A stretch of 64,000 nt of DNA from Nocardiopsis ganjiahuensis DSM 45031 (lineage in GTDB: Bacteria > Actinomycetota > Actinomycetes > Streptosporangiales > Streptosporangiaceae), in NCBI RefSeq assembly GCF_000341085.1, contig NZ_ANBA01000014.1, positions 124,001 to 188,000 of the forward strand, in the 5' to 3' direction. The notes below the pieces were generated by a model, which did not search any database, was not told the origin of the DNA, and was given only the letters and a program-made list of their open reading frames with translations. Position numbers and translations under genes: made by a program. Below, in pieces: positions 36,539 to 44,627 of the stretch; within the stretch, counting starts at the first letter, position 1; the number at the start of each line of letters is the position of its first letter.

Positions 36539-37882
36539 TCAGACGGTCCGGGGGATCCGGCGCAGGGTCAGCGCGGCGGGGGTCAGGAGGAGGAAGAGCA
36601 GAGCCGCACCGGTCAGGGCCGGCCCGTAGCCGCCCGCGGCGGAGGCCAGCGCGACCAGGAGGGCGAAACCGGCCGTCGGGCCGACCTCCATGGCGGTGGT
36701 GGCCACCGCCGCCACCACACCTGTCCGGTGGGCGGGGGAGCCGTGTACGGCCAGGACGGTGGCGGAGGAGAAGACCAGGCCCACGCCGACCGGCATCACC
36801 ACCAGCCCCGCGAGCACTGTCGCGCCCAGCGGGGCCAGCAGAAGCAGCCCGGTGGCGGCGACGACCAGTCCGACGGTGAGAACGGGCCGCACGCCGTAGC
36901 GGGAGAGCAGGCGGCCGGACAGGAGCCCGGTCGCGGTGAGCGCGAGGCCGTAGGGCAGGAACAGCGCCGCCGTGGCCAGGGCGGACGCGCCCCGTTCGTC
37001 CTGGACGTACAGGGACAGGAAGAAGAACCCGGCGGCCATGGCGGCCGAGGCGAGAACGATCGAACCCAGCGCCACGGCACGCGGCCGGGTGGCCAACAGC
37101 CCCAGCGGTACCAAGGGCTCCGCCGAACGGGCCTCGACGGCCACGAAGGCGGCCAGGGACGCGACCCCCGCCACGACTACGGCCGGAACGGCCTCGAGAA
37201 CGCCGACTCCGATCGCGGTCAGCCCCGCGGTGGCCAGCACCGCGCCGGGCACGTCCAGGCGCCCGTTCCCCGCGGGGGTCGGCGCGGGCACGAACCGGAG
37301 GACGCCGACCAGGCAGAGGAGGGCCACCGCCACGAGGACGGTGAACACCCCTCGCCAGGCCCCTCCGTGGGCGAACACGCCGGACAGCAGTGTGCCCAGG
37401 GTGGCCCCGGTCCCGGAGAGCACGCCCCACAGCGCCAGGGCGCGGACGCGCCTGGCGGGTTCGGTGACGACCGAGGAGACCAGCGCCATGGCTGCGGGAG
37501 AGGCCAGCGCGGCTCCGACACCCTGGGCGAACCGTGCCGCGACCATGGTGAACACGGTCGGGGCCACGGCACAGGCCGCGGACGCCAGTGTGAACAGGAC
37601 GAGTCCGACCACCAGGAGGCGACGGCGCCCGTACAGGTCGGCGAGGCGGCCGCCGAGGAGGAGCAGGCCCGCGAACGAGATCCCGTAGGCGCTGGTGACC
37701 AGGGCGAGCCGGCTGTCCGTGAGGCCCAGGTCGAGGCGTACCTCGGGCAGGGCCACGGTGAGCACCGTGATCCCGGCGATGAGCGTGGCCTGGACGGTGC
37801 CGAGGAGGGCGAAGGCGGTGCGGGGCCTGCGCACGGCAGGGGAGTCCCGCTCCGAGGCGGGCGGGGCTGCGGGGTCGGGCAA
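36539..37882 (-). CDS. MFS transporter, drug-efflux type
   Basis: A 447-residue major facilitator protein with 12-14 membrane segments. Motif A between helices 2 and 3 is visible as GGRLADLYGRRRLL, motif B-like RFAQGVGAALASPAA in helix 4, and motif C-like GVLSGTGATLGTLLSGVF in helix 5, pointing to the DHA2/EmrB-type H+ antiporters. It is shorter than typical 14-helix members. The start is TTG at 37882 with AGAGAGGT upstream. An 18-bp near-palindrome (37903-37920) sits just before it. First gene of an MFS-SDR operon. Confidence 0.9.
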   Translation of the reverse strand: MPDPAAPPASERDSPAVRRPRTAFALLGTVQATLIAGITVLTVALPEVRLDLGLTDSRLALVTSAYGISFAGLLLLGGRLADLYGRRRLLVVGLVLFTLASAACAVAPTVFTMVAARFAQGVGAALASPAAMALVSSVVTEPARRVRALALWGVLSGTGATLGTLLSGVFAHGGAWRGVFTVLVAVALLCLVGVLRFVPAPTPAGNGRLDVPGAVLATAGLTAIGVGVLEAVPAVVVAGVASLAAFVAVEARSAEPLVPLGLLATRPRAVALGSIVLASAAMAAGFFFLSLYVQDERGASALATAALFLPYGLALTATGLLSGRLLSRYGVRPVLTVGLVVAATGLLLLAPLGATVLAGLVVMPVGVGLVFSSATVLAVHGSPAHRTGVVAAVATTAMEVGPTAGFALLVALASAAGGYGPALTGAALLFLLLTPAALTLRRIPRTV

Positions 37883-37902
37883 GGGACGACCTCTCTCTTT
37901 TA

Positions 37903-37920
37903 AGAACGATCATTCTTGAA
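37903..37920. promoter_or_regulatory. TetR-type operator candidate of the MFS-SDR operon
   Basis: TAAGAACGATCATTCTTG is an 18-bp imperfect palindrome (AAGAAYGATCRTTCTT core), 21 bp upstream of the MFS start. Read on the minus strand it matches the site at 38592-38609 in 13 of 18 positions. Confidence 0.6.
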
Positions 37921-37995
37921 TTTGGGCAGAGGTCGACCTGTGTCGGGCCCGTCTCCGATTCGGGGGCGGCACGGGAGCGCCTCGGGTTCGGGTGG

Positions 37996-38571
37996 CTAGA
38001 GGAGGGCGAGCATCTCCGCGGCCGCGTCACGCAGGCGGGCGGGATCGTCACTGCTCTTGCCGACGACCCGCATGCCCTGGAGCGTCACGAGCAGCAGGCG
38101 CGCCAGCGCCCGTGGGTCGCGGCCCTGCGGCAGTTCACCCTGGGCGCGGGCCCTGACCAGGGCCGAGAACAGGGCCGTCTCCACGAGGTTCCAGTTGGCC
38201 TCGACCCGTCGGGCCAGGACGGGGTCGTGCGGCGACAGCTCCACGGCCGTGTTCACCACGAAGCATCCGCGGCGCGCGGCGTCGGCTGCCGACTCCTCCG
38301 CGTACCTGGTCAGCAGCGACCGGACCACCGGCATCACCGGGCCCGGCTGGGAGAGTTCGCCGACGAAGTCGACCCCCTCCTCCAGGTAGCGGTCGTACGC
38401 CCGCACGTAGAGCTCGTGCTTGTCGCCGAAGGTGCTGTACAGGCTGGCCCGGCTCACCCCCAGGTGTTCCACCAGGTCGGCCATGGAGGTGGCCTCGTAG
38501 CCCTTGCTCCAGAACAGCTCCATCGCACGGAGCAGTGCCGTGTCCGGATCGAACTCCTTGGTTCTCGCCAT
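37996..38571 (-). CDS. TetR-family regulator, probable repressor of the MFS-SDR operon
   Basis: A 191-residue protein with N-terminal HTH (about 10-55: ALLRAMELFWSKGYEATSM, LVEHLGVSRASLYSTFGDK), closely resembling the AcrR/TetR_C_16-like efflux regulators. The C-terminal domain includes ESAADAARRGCFVVNTAVE, a stretch common in regulators whose cysteine and hydrophobic pocket sense small molecules. ATG at 38571. It lies 113 bp upstream of the MFS gene in the same orientation, and similar palindromes precede both genes. Confidence 0.92.
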   Translation of the reverse strand: MARTKEFDPDTALLRAMELFWSKGYEATSMADLVEHLGVSRASLYSTFGDKHELYVRAYDRYLEEGVDFVGELSQPGPVMPVVRSLLTRYAEESAADAARRGCFVVNTAVELSPHDPVLARRVEANWNLVETALFSALVRARAQGELPQGRDPRALARLLLVTLQGMRVVGKSSDDPARLRDAAAEMLALL

Positions 38572-38591
38572 GGTGGGAAGGCTACTCCTTT

Positions 38592-38609
38592 CAAGAATGC
38601 TCGGTCAAG
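38592..38609. promoter_or_regulatory. TetR-type operator candidate upstream of the regulator gene
   Basis: CAAGAATGCTCGGTCAAG, 21 bp before the regulator ATG, resembles the site in front of the MFS gene (CAAGAATGATCGTTCTTA on the same reading strand). This is consistent with autoregulation. Confidence 0.55.
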
Positions 38610-38671
38610 AAAGAGAGAATCCGGGCTCTCGCGACAACAGTGATGGGTAAGTCAGACGATCGCTTCCCATG

Positions 38672-38692
38672 ATCGTAGGTTGTGCATACGAT
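38672..38692. promoter_or_regulatory. Inverted repeat in the promoter region of MMPL exporter 2
   Basis: ATCGTA and TACGAT form a perfect 6-bp inverted repeat with a 9-nt spacer, about 70 bp before the exporter start. TACGAT itself is a good -10 hexamer, so a bound regulator (for example the MarR protein encoded after the exporter) would block it. This is inference. Confidence 0.45.
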
Positions 38693-38760
38693 ATGGCCAA
38701 GATATTGAACTGGAAACGGTGCACCTGACCCGGCGCCACACGCACCCTCCAGGAGACGCC

Positions 38761-40974
38761 ATGGCCGCCTCACCCACCACGACCACGCCATCCGGCCCCC
38801 GGGCCCCGGAACCGCCCCGGCCACCCCTGCTGGCCCGGCTCGGAAGGGGCGTGGCCCGCCGCCCCGGCCGGGTGCTCCTCGCCGCGCTCGCCGTCAGCCT
38901 GGCCTCGCTCGTTCTGGCCTCGGGCACCCTCGACCGGCTCCAGCTCAGCCGTTTCGAGAGTCCCGGATCGGAGTCCCACCGGGTCGAGCAGGCCCTGGAA
39001 GAGGACTTCGGTACGGGAAAACACCACTTCCTGCTCCTGGTCACCGCACAGCGGGGCACCGTCGACGACCCCGAGGTGGCCGCGGCCGCCACCGCCCTGG
39101 AACGTGAGGTGGCCGCCCGTGACGGCGTCGCCGAGACCGCCTCCTACTGGTCCCGCGACGGCTCACCGGCGATGCGCTCGGAGGACGCCACCCAGGCCCT
39201 GGTCACCGTGCGCATGACCGGGACGGTCACCGAGGCCCGCGCCGCCCTCGCCGAGATCTCGCCGGACTTCACCCGCACCGACGACCTGATCCGGGTCGAG
39301 GTCGGCGGTGGCGACGAGGTCTTCCGCCAGGCCGCCGCCCAGGCCCAGGCCGACTTCGTCCGCGCCGAGATCGTCATCCTCCCGCTGGTCTTCGCCCTGC
39401 TCCTACTGCTCTACCGCAGGGCCTCGGTCGCCGGGCTCACCCTGGCCATGGGCGTGTTCTCGGTGGTCACCACCCTCGCCCTGCTGCGCGGTGCCGCCGC
39501 GCTCACCGAGGTGTCGACCTTCGCCGCCAACCTGGCCCTGGTCATGGGGATCGGGCTCGGGGTCGACTACAGCCTGTTCGTCATCAACCGGTTCCGCGAG
39601 GAACTGGCCCGCGGCCGCGACGTGCCCGAGGCGGTGGAACTGGCCGTGGCCCGGGCGGGGCGCACAGTCGTCTTCAGCGGGCTCACCGTGGCCATCGCGC
39701 TCTCCTGCCTGATGCTCTTCCCGTTCCCGTTCCTGCAGTCCTTCGCCTACGCCGGGGTGGGTGTGGTCCTGACCTCGGTGGTCGCCGCCCTGGTGCTCCT
39801 GCCCGCCGCCCTGGCCAAGGCGGGCCACCGGGTCCGCGCCCGCCGCGAACCCCGCGCCGACCAGGGGTGGTGGCACACCAACTCCCTGCGGATGATGCGC
39901 CGCCCGCTGCTGTACGGTGTGCCCGCCCTCGGCCTGGTCCTGCTGCTGGCCGCCCCGGCGCTCGGGGTCGCCTTCGGCCCGCCCGACGCCCGGGTCCTGC
40001 CCGAGGGGCACTCCGGCCGCGACGTCCAAGAGCAGATCGAGGCGGGGTTCGGCCAGGAGGAGATGGACGCCGTCCACGTACTGGCGGACCTGCCGTCCGG
40101 GGAGACCGATGAGGTCGACGCCTACGCCGCCGCCCTGTCCCGCGTGGCCGGGGTCGCCCAGGTCGACGCCCACACCGGCACCTACCAGGACGGGCAGCAC
40201 ACCATCGAACCCGGAGCCGCCGCGGAGCGCTTCGCGGGGGAGGAGGCCACCTGGTTCTCGGTGGTGCCCACCATGGCGGCACTCGAGGACACCCCGAGGC
40301 TCATCGACGGCCTCCGCGACGTCCCCGCGCCCGCCGACACCTCGATCGGCGGCTACCCGGCCGACCTCACCGACTTCAGCGACGCCCTGCTCGAACGGGT
40401 GCCCCTGGTGTTCGGGCTGATCCTGGCCCTCACGTTCGTCCTGCTGTTCCTGATGACCGGGAGCCTGCTGCTGCCGCTCAAGGCGATCGTGCTCAACGTG
40501 CTCAGCCTGGCGGTGATGTTCGGCGTGATCGTCTGGATCTTCCAGGAGGGGAACCTGTCCGGCCTCCTGGGATTCACCGCCGACGGCACCTTGGAGGTGA
40601 CCTTCCCGATCCTGATGTTCTGTGTGGCCTTCGGCCTGTCCATGGACTACGAGGTGTTCATGCTGGCCAGGATCAAGGAGGAGTACGACCTGACCGGCGA
40701 CACCGCCTCGGCCGTGGCCACCGGACTCCAACGCAGCGGCCCGCTGGTCACCGCGGCCGCCGTCGTGCTCGCGGCGTCCTTCGCGGTCTACGCGACCTCC
40801 AGCGTGTTCTACCTGATCATGCTGGCCGTGGGCATGGCCGCGGTGATCCTGGTCGACGCCACCCTCATCCGAGGCGTGCTGGTGCCGGTCTTCATGCGCC
40901 TCGCGGGCCGAGCCAACTGGTGGGCACCCCGTCCGCTGCGCCGTGTGCACGCCGCACTCGGCCTGGCCCACTGA
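38761..40974 (+). CDS. MMPL-family (RND-type) transporter 2
   Basis: A 737-residue paralogue of the exporter at 33385 with the same two-half design. GIGLGVDYSLFVINRFREEL lies in the first bundle and VAFGLSMDYEVFMLARIKEEY in the second, with extracytoplasmic loops of about 150 residues after helix 1 and helix 7. An N-terminal Pro/Thr-rich cytoplasmic stretch of about 40 residues precedes helix 1. ATG at 38761 has CAGGAGA 7 nt upstream. The coding end is 1 bp from the end of the converging MarR gene. Substrate unknown. Confidence 0.9.
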   Translation: MAASPTTTTPSGPRAPEPPRPPLLARLGRGVARRPGRVLLAALAVSLASLVLASGTLDRLQLSRFESPGSESHRVEQALEEDFGTGKHHFLLLVTAQRGTVDDPEVAAAATALEREVAARDGVAETASYWSRDGSPAMRSEDATQALVTVRMTGTVTEARAALAEISPDFTRTDDLIRVEVGGGDEVFRQAAAQAQADFVRAEIVILPLVFALLLLLYRRASVAGLTLAMGVFSVVTTLALLRGAAALTEVSTFAANLALVMGIGLGVDYSLFVINRFREELARGRDVPEAVELAVARAGRTVVFSGLTVAIALSCLMLFPFPFLQSFAYAGVGVVLTSVVAALVLLPAALAKAGHRVRARREPRADQGWWHTNSLRMMRRPLLYGVPALGLVLLLAAPALGVAFGPPDARVLPEGHSGRDVQEQIEAGFGQEEMDAVHVLADLPSGETDEVDAYAAALSRVAGVAQVDAHTGTYQDGQHTIEPGAAAERFAGEEATWFSVVPTMAALEDTPRLIDGLRDVPAPADTSIGGYPADLTDFSDALLERVPLVFGLILALTFVLLFLMTGSLLLPLKAIVLNVLSLAVMFGVIVWIFQEGNLSGLLGFTADGTLEVTFPILMFCVAFGLSMDYEVFMLARIKEEYDLTGDTASAVATGLQRSGPLVTAAAVVLAASFAVYATSSVFYLIMLAVGMAAVILVDATLIRGVLVPVFMRLAGRANWWAPRPLRRVHAALGLAH

Positions 40975-40975
40975 C

Positions 40976-41437
40976 CTACTCGGACTTGGTCACCCGGGGG
41001 TGCTGGCCGATGAGCCGCCCGGACAGCTCGTGCAGGACCCGGCGTTCCTCCTCGGAGATCCCGGCGAAGAACTCCTCCTCGGTCCGCGCCACGGCCGCCT
41101 GGGCCCGCGCCAGCACCTCCAGGGCCCGCAGCGTCGGCGTGACGATGTACCGCCGCCGGTCCTGGGGGTTGCGCACCCGCTCCACCAGCTCCAGCCGCTC
41201 CAGCTCGTCCACGACCCCCACCATGACGTTGGGGTCGATTCCCAGAGTCCGGCTCAGCTCCCGCTGCGAGGGCTCGGCCATCGTCGCCGCGGTCGCCAAC
41301 ACGTGGAACTGCCGTGCGTTGAGCTCCATCGCCTCGAACACCGAGGCCGTGGTCGCCTGCACCAGCTCACCCAGCTTGATCAGCCGAAACCCGGTCAGGT
41401 GCCACAGGGGGGAGACCCCCTCATTCGCCTCGCTCAT
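40976..41437 (-). CDS. MarR-family regulator
   Basis: A 153-residue winged-helix protein. The recognition region is SQRELSRTLGIDPNVMVGVVDELERLELVER, followed by the wing NPQDRRRYIVTPT typical of MarR, with dimerisation helices at both ends. It converges on the MMPL 2 gene with a 1-bp gap, so it probably regulates that exporter or an unlinked target. An operator-like repeat lies at 38672-38692. Confidence 0.9.
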   Translation of the reverse strand: MSEANEGVSPLWHLTGFRLIKLGELVQATTASVFEAMELNARQFHVLATAATMAEPSQRELSRTLGIDPNVMVGVVDELERLELVERVRNPQDRRRYIVTPTLRALEVLARAQAAVARTEEEFFAGISEEERRVLHELSGRLIGQHPRVTKSE

Positions 41438-41498
41438 GCAGGCATCCTACGTCCGGTCGACCGTAGGTCCCGGGGACAGTCTGCCGGACGTAGGAATG

Positions 41499-42395
41499 TC
41501 AGTCCTCGAAGAGCTGGTCCGCGCGCGTGATGTTCAGAGCCCTGTTGAACCAGACGTCGAGCAGGTCGAGATCACGGCACTCCTCGATGCGCTTGCGGGC
41601 GTCATCGCTGGGGATCTTTCCCCGCGCGTCCATGATGCGCAGGATCGCCTCTGCCTTGCCCTCCGCCTTGCCCTCTGCCTTGCCCTCGGCACGGCCCTCG
41701 GCTTTGAGGCTCTCGGTCCAGGCGCTGGTGTACTCGTAGGTTTCCGTCATCATCAGTTCCTCCAGAACCCGCTGGCCGTTGCTGTCGGTGAGCAGGTGCA
41801 GCGCGTATCCAATGTACTTCGTCGCCCTTTCCTGGTCGATGGAATCCAAGCCGGTGTGCAGGGCCTTGATCACGTCAGGGTCGACCGGGCCGTGGGCCGC
41901 CGCGGACAGGACGCCCAGGGTCGGATGTCGGCTCACTCCGGCCGGGTCGGTGATGACCGGGATCCGTTCCGGGCCCAGCACGATGGGGTTGAGGACGAAC
42001 CCCGGATGGCCCAGGGGGATCGGTTTGTCGTACCAGTCGGCCACATGCTGCCGGGGGCAGATGACCAACAGCGTCACCGGGCACTCGTGCTTGGAGCGGA
42101 GTGCGGCTACGTACTCGGGCCAGCTGAAGCGTTTGCGCTCCTTCTCGTCTCGTTGAACCTCCACGACGATGCCCATGAGGTTGCCGAGGGGGTCTTCGCG
42201 AACTTTGCCTCGCAGCATGATCGCCACGTCGGACCGGCGCTCCACCGGGTCGACGTGGCCGAGGTCGCAGGAGGTCAGTTCGCTGCGGTCGTAGTCCGGG
42301 ACCACCACCCCGAGGTCGCGCAGGAAGTCCACCGCCATGTCGGGGGCGTCCGCGAACAGCTCGGAGTAGATCTGGTGTTCGGGAGAGATGGCCAT
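41499..42395 (-). CDS. Rpn-like PD-(D/E)XK nuclease/transposase-related protein
   Basis: A 298-residue protein resembling the Rpn group of recombination-promoting nucleases. The putative PD-(D/E)XK site is D56 in RRSDVAIML followed by E79 and Q81 in GIVVEVQRDEKER. The middle (EYVAALRSKHECPVTLLVICP) fits the following strand. Near the C-terminus is a charged repeat (EGRAEGKAEGKAEGKAE, about 236-253) of the kind seen before the tail of many Rpn-like proteins. In actinobacteria such genes occur in many copies and are often annotated as hypothetical. Upstream (42396-42480) is locally AT-rich. Confidence 0.65.
   Translation of the reverse strand: MAISPEHQIYSELFADAPDMAVDFLRDLGVVVPDYDRSELTSCDLGHVDPVERRSDVAIMLRGKVREDPLGNLMGIVVEVQRDEKERKRFSWPEYVAALRSKHECPVTLLVICPRQHVADWYDKPIPLGHPGFVLNPIVLGPERIPVITDPAGVSRHPTLGVLSAAAHGPVDPDVIKALHTGLDSIDQERATKYIGYALHLLTDSNGQRVLEELMMTETYEYTSAWTESLKAEGRAEGKAEGKAEGKAEAILRIMDARGKIPSDDARKRIEECRDLDLLDVWFNRALNITRADQLFED
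41653..41706. repeat. 12-bp tandem repeat coding for KAEG units
   Basis: Four to five copies of GCCTTGCCCTCN in tandem within the Rpn-like gene encode the KAEG repeat. The array could expand or contract by slippage without shifting the frame. Confidence 0.75.
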
Positions 42396-42481
42396 GAGCC
42401 ATAAATTACACAGGGTTACTGATGAGTGTGTTCCCGTAGTCGTAATGCGTTGATAAGTCGCCTGCGCGGGGAAAAGCGAAA

Positions 42482-42516
42482 AGGGCCCGAACTCCCGGGA
42501 AGGGAGTACGGGCCCT
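42482..42516 (-). terminator. Terminator of the fadA-fadB operon
   Basis: On the minus strand AGGGCCCGTACTCCC pairs with GGGAGTTCGGGCCCT (one mismatch) around a 5-nt loop, and TTTTCGCTTTT follows: a classical rho-independent terminator 17 bp after the fadB stop. Confidence 0.9.
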
Positions 42517-42533
42517 GAAGGGCCGACTCGAGC

Positions 42534-44627
42534 CTAGAAGGCCTTCGGGTCGCCCTCGTGGAACGGCTTGCCGTTCACGGCGGTGGAGACGCCGACCTTG
42601 TCCAGGTACGGGGTGATGCCACCGGTGTGGAAGGGCCAACCGGCGCCGGTGATCAGGCACAGGTCGATGTCGGCGGCCTCGGCCACGACACCCTCGTCCA
42701 GCATCAGCTGGATCTCCTTGGCCAGCGCGCGCAGGGCGCGGTCCAGGATCTCCTTCTCCTCGGACGGGTTGTCCCCGCCCTTGAGGAGCTCCTTGACCTC
42801 GGGGTCGATGGTGAAGTCCGGGGCGAAGATCGCCGTCTTGCCCGCCTTGACCACGGCCTCCAGCTGCGGCGAGACCGCGAAGCGCTCGGGGAACGCCTCG
42901 TTGAGGGTCTCGGCGACGTGCAGACCGACGGCCGGGCCGACCAGCTGCAGCAGCATGAGCGGCGACATCGGCAGGCCCAGGGGCGCGACCGCGCGGTCGG
43001 CGACCTCGGGCTCGGTGCCCTCGCCCACGGCGCTCAGGACCTCGCCCATGAACAGGGTGAGCAGGCGGTTGACGACGAACGCCGGAGCGTCCTTGCACAG
43101 CACCGAGGTCTTCTTCAGCTTCTTGGCCGTGGCGAACGCCGTGGCCAGCGAGGCGTCGTCGGTCCTGTCGCCGCGGACGATCTCCAGCAGCGGCAGGACG
43201 GCGACCGGGTTGAAGAAGTGGAAGCCCACGACCCGTTCGGGGTGCTCGAGCTTCGACGCCATCTCGGTGATCGAGAGCGAGGAGGTGTTGGTGGCGAGGA
43301 TCGCCTCGGGGGAGACGACGGCCTCCACCTCGGCGAACACCTGCTGCTTGACCTCCATCTTCTCGAAGACGGCCTCGATGACGAAGTCGGCGTCCGAGAA
43401 GGCGTCCTTGGTGAGCGAACCGCTGACCAGGGCCTTGAGGTGATTGGCCTTGTCCTGGTTGACGCGCCCCTTCTTGAGGAGCTTGTCGACCTCGCCGTGG
43501 ACGTAGGCGACACCCTTGTCCAGGCGGTCCTGGTCCAGGTCGGTCATGACGACCGGCACGTCCAGGCGGCGCGCGAACAGCAGGGCCAGCTGACCGGCCA
43601 TCAGACCGGCGCCGACGACGCCGACCTTGGTGACCTTGCGGGCCAGCGACTTGTCCGGGGCGCCGGCGGGGCGCTTGGCGCGCTTCTGCACGAGGTCGAA
43701 GGCGTACAGGCCGGCCTTGAGCTCGTCGCTCATGATCAGGTCGGCGAGCGCCTGGTCCTCGGCGTCGAAGCCCTCGTCACGGGTGGCGGTCTTGGCGGCG
43801 GCGACCAGCTCGACGGCGCGGGCCGGGGCCGGGGCTGCGCCGTGCAGCTTGCCCTCGACCACGAAACGGGCCATGTTGACCGCGTTGTCCCAGGCCTCGC
43901 CCTTGTCGACCTCGGGGCGCTCGACCTCGACGTCGCCCTTGAGGACCTTGGCGGCCCAGCGCAGGGACTCCTCGACGAAGTCGGCCGGCTCGAAGATCGC
44001 GTCGGCGATCCCCATCTCGAAGACCTGCTTGCCCTTGATCATCTTGTTCTGGGCGAGCGGGTTGTCGACGATGAGCTTCAGGGCCTTCTCGGCGCCGATC
44101 AGGTTCGGCAGCAGGTAGGTGCCGCCCCAACCGGGGACGAGGCCGAGGAAGGCCTCGGGGAGCGCGAAGGCCGGGACGCCGGCGGAGACGGTGCGGTAGG
44201 TGCAGTGCAGCGCCACCTCGACGCCGCCGCCCATGGCCGCGCCGTTGACCAGCGCGAAGGTCGGTACGTCCAGCTCGCCGAGCTTGCGGAACACGTCGTG
44301 CCCCAGCTTGCCGATGGCCTCGGCCTGCTCGCGGTTCTGGAGTGCGGGGACACCGGTCAGGTCGGCGCCGACGGCGAAGATGAACGGCTTGCCGGTGACG
44401 GCCACGGCCACGATGTCGGTGCGCGCCTTGGCGGCCTCGATCGCGGCGTCCAGGCTGAGCAGGCCGCCGGGGCCGAAGGTGTTCGGCTTGGTGTGGTCGT
44501 GCCCGTTGTCCAGGGTGATCAGGACAGCGGTGCCAGCGCCGTAGGGGAGCTCGACATCACGGGAGATCGCCTTGGTGACGACCTCGTCCTTGAACAGCTC
44601 TCGTGCCTGCTCGATGGCGGTGCTCAC
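42534..44627 (-). CDS. fadB: Fatty-acid oxidation complex alpha subunit (enoyl-CoA hydratase / 3-hydroxyacyl-CoA dehydrogenase)
   Basis: A 697-residue bifunctional beta-oxidation enzyme. The N-terminal crotonase domain (about 1-330) shows GADLTGV, NGAAMGGGVEVAL and LPEAFLGLVPGWGGT with the two catalytic glutamates. The dehydrogenase part (about 330-697) begins with VGVVGAGLMAGQLALLFA (NAD binding) and contains ATNTSSLSITEMA, VGFHFFNPV and CKDAPAFVVNRLL. The length matches actinobacterial FadB. The GTG start at 44627 overlaps the thiolase stop (GTGA), so the two subunits are translated together. Confidence 0.95.
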   Translation of the reverse strand: MSTAIEQARELFKDEVVTKAISRDVELPYGAGTAVLITLDNGHDHTKPNTFGPGGLLSLDAAIEAAKARTDIVAVAVTGKPFIFAVGADLTGVPALQNREQAEAIGKLGHDVFRKLGELDVPTFALVNGAAMGGGVEVALHCTYRTVSAGVPAFALPEAFLGLVPGWGGTYLLPNLIGAEKALKLIVDNPLAQNKMIKGKQVFEMGIADAIFEPADFVEESLRWAAKVLKGDVEVERPEVDKGEAWDNAVNMARFVVEGKLHGAAPAPARAVELVAAAKTATRDEGFDAEDQALADLIMSDELKAGLYAFDLVQKRAKRPAGAPDKSLARKVTKVGVVGAGLMAGQLALLFARRLDVPVVMTDLDQDRLDKGVAYVHGEVDKLLKKGRVNQDKANHLKALVSGSLTKDAFSDADFVIEAVFEKMEVKQQVFAEVEAVVSPEAILATNTSSLSITEMASKLEHPERVVGFHFFNPVAVLPLLEIVRGDRTDDASLATAFATAKKLKKTSVLCKDAPAFVVNRLLTLFMGEVLSAVGEGTEPEVADRAVAPLGLPMSPLMLLQLVGPAVGLHVAETLNEAFPERFAVSPQLEAVVKAGKTAIFAPDFTIDPEVKELLKGGDNPSEEKEILDRALRALAKEIQLMLDEGVVAEAADIDLCLITGAGWPFHTGGITPYLDKVGVSTAVNGKPFHEGDPKAF

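Noticed and set aside
41653-41706. CRISPR-like array
   Set aside because: The repeat is a 12-bp uninterrupted tandem within a coding frame, without spacers.
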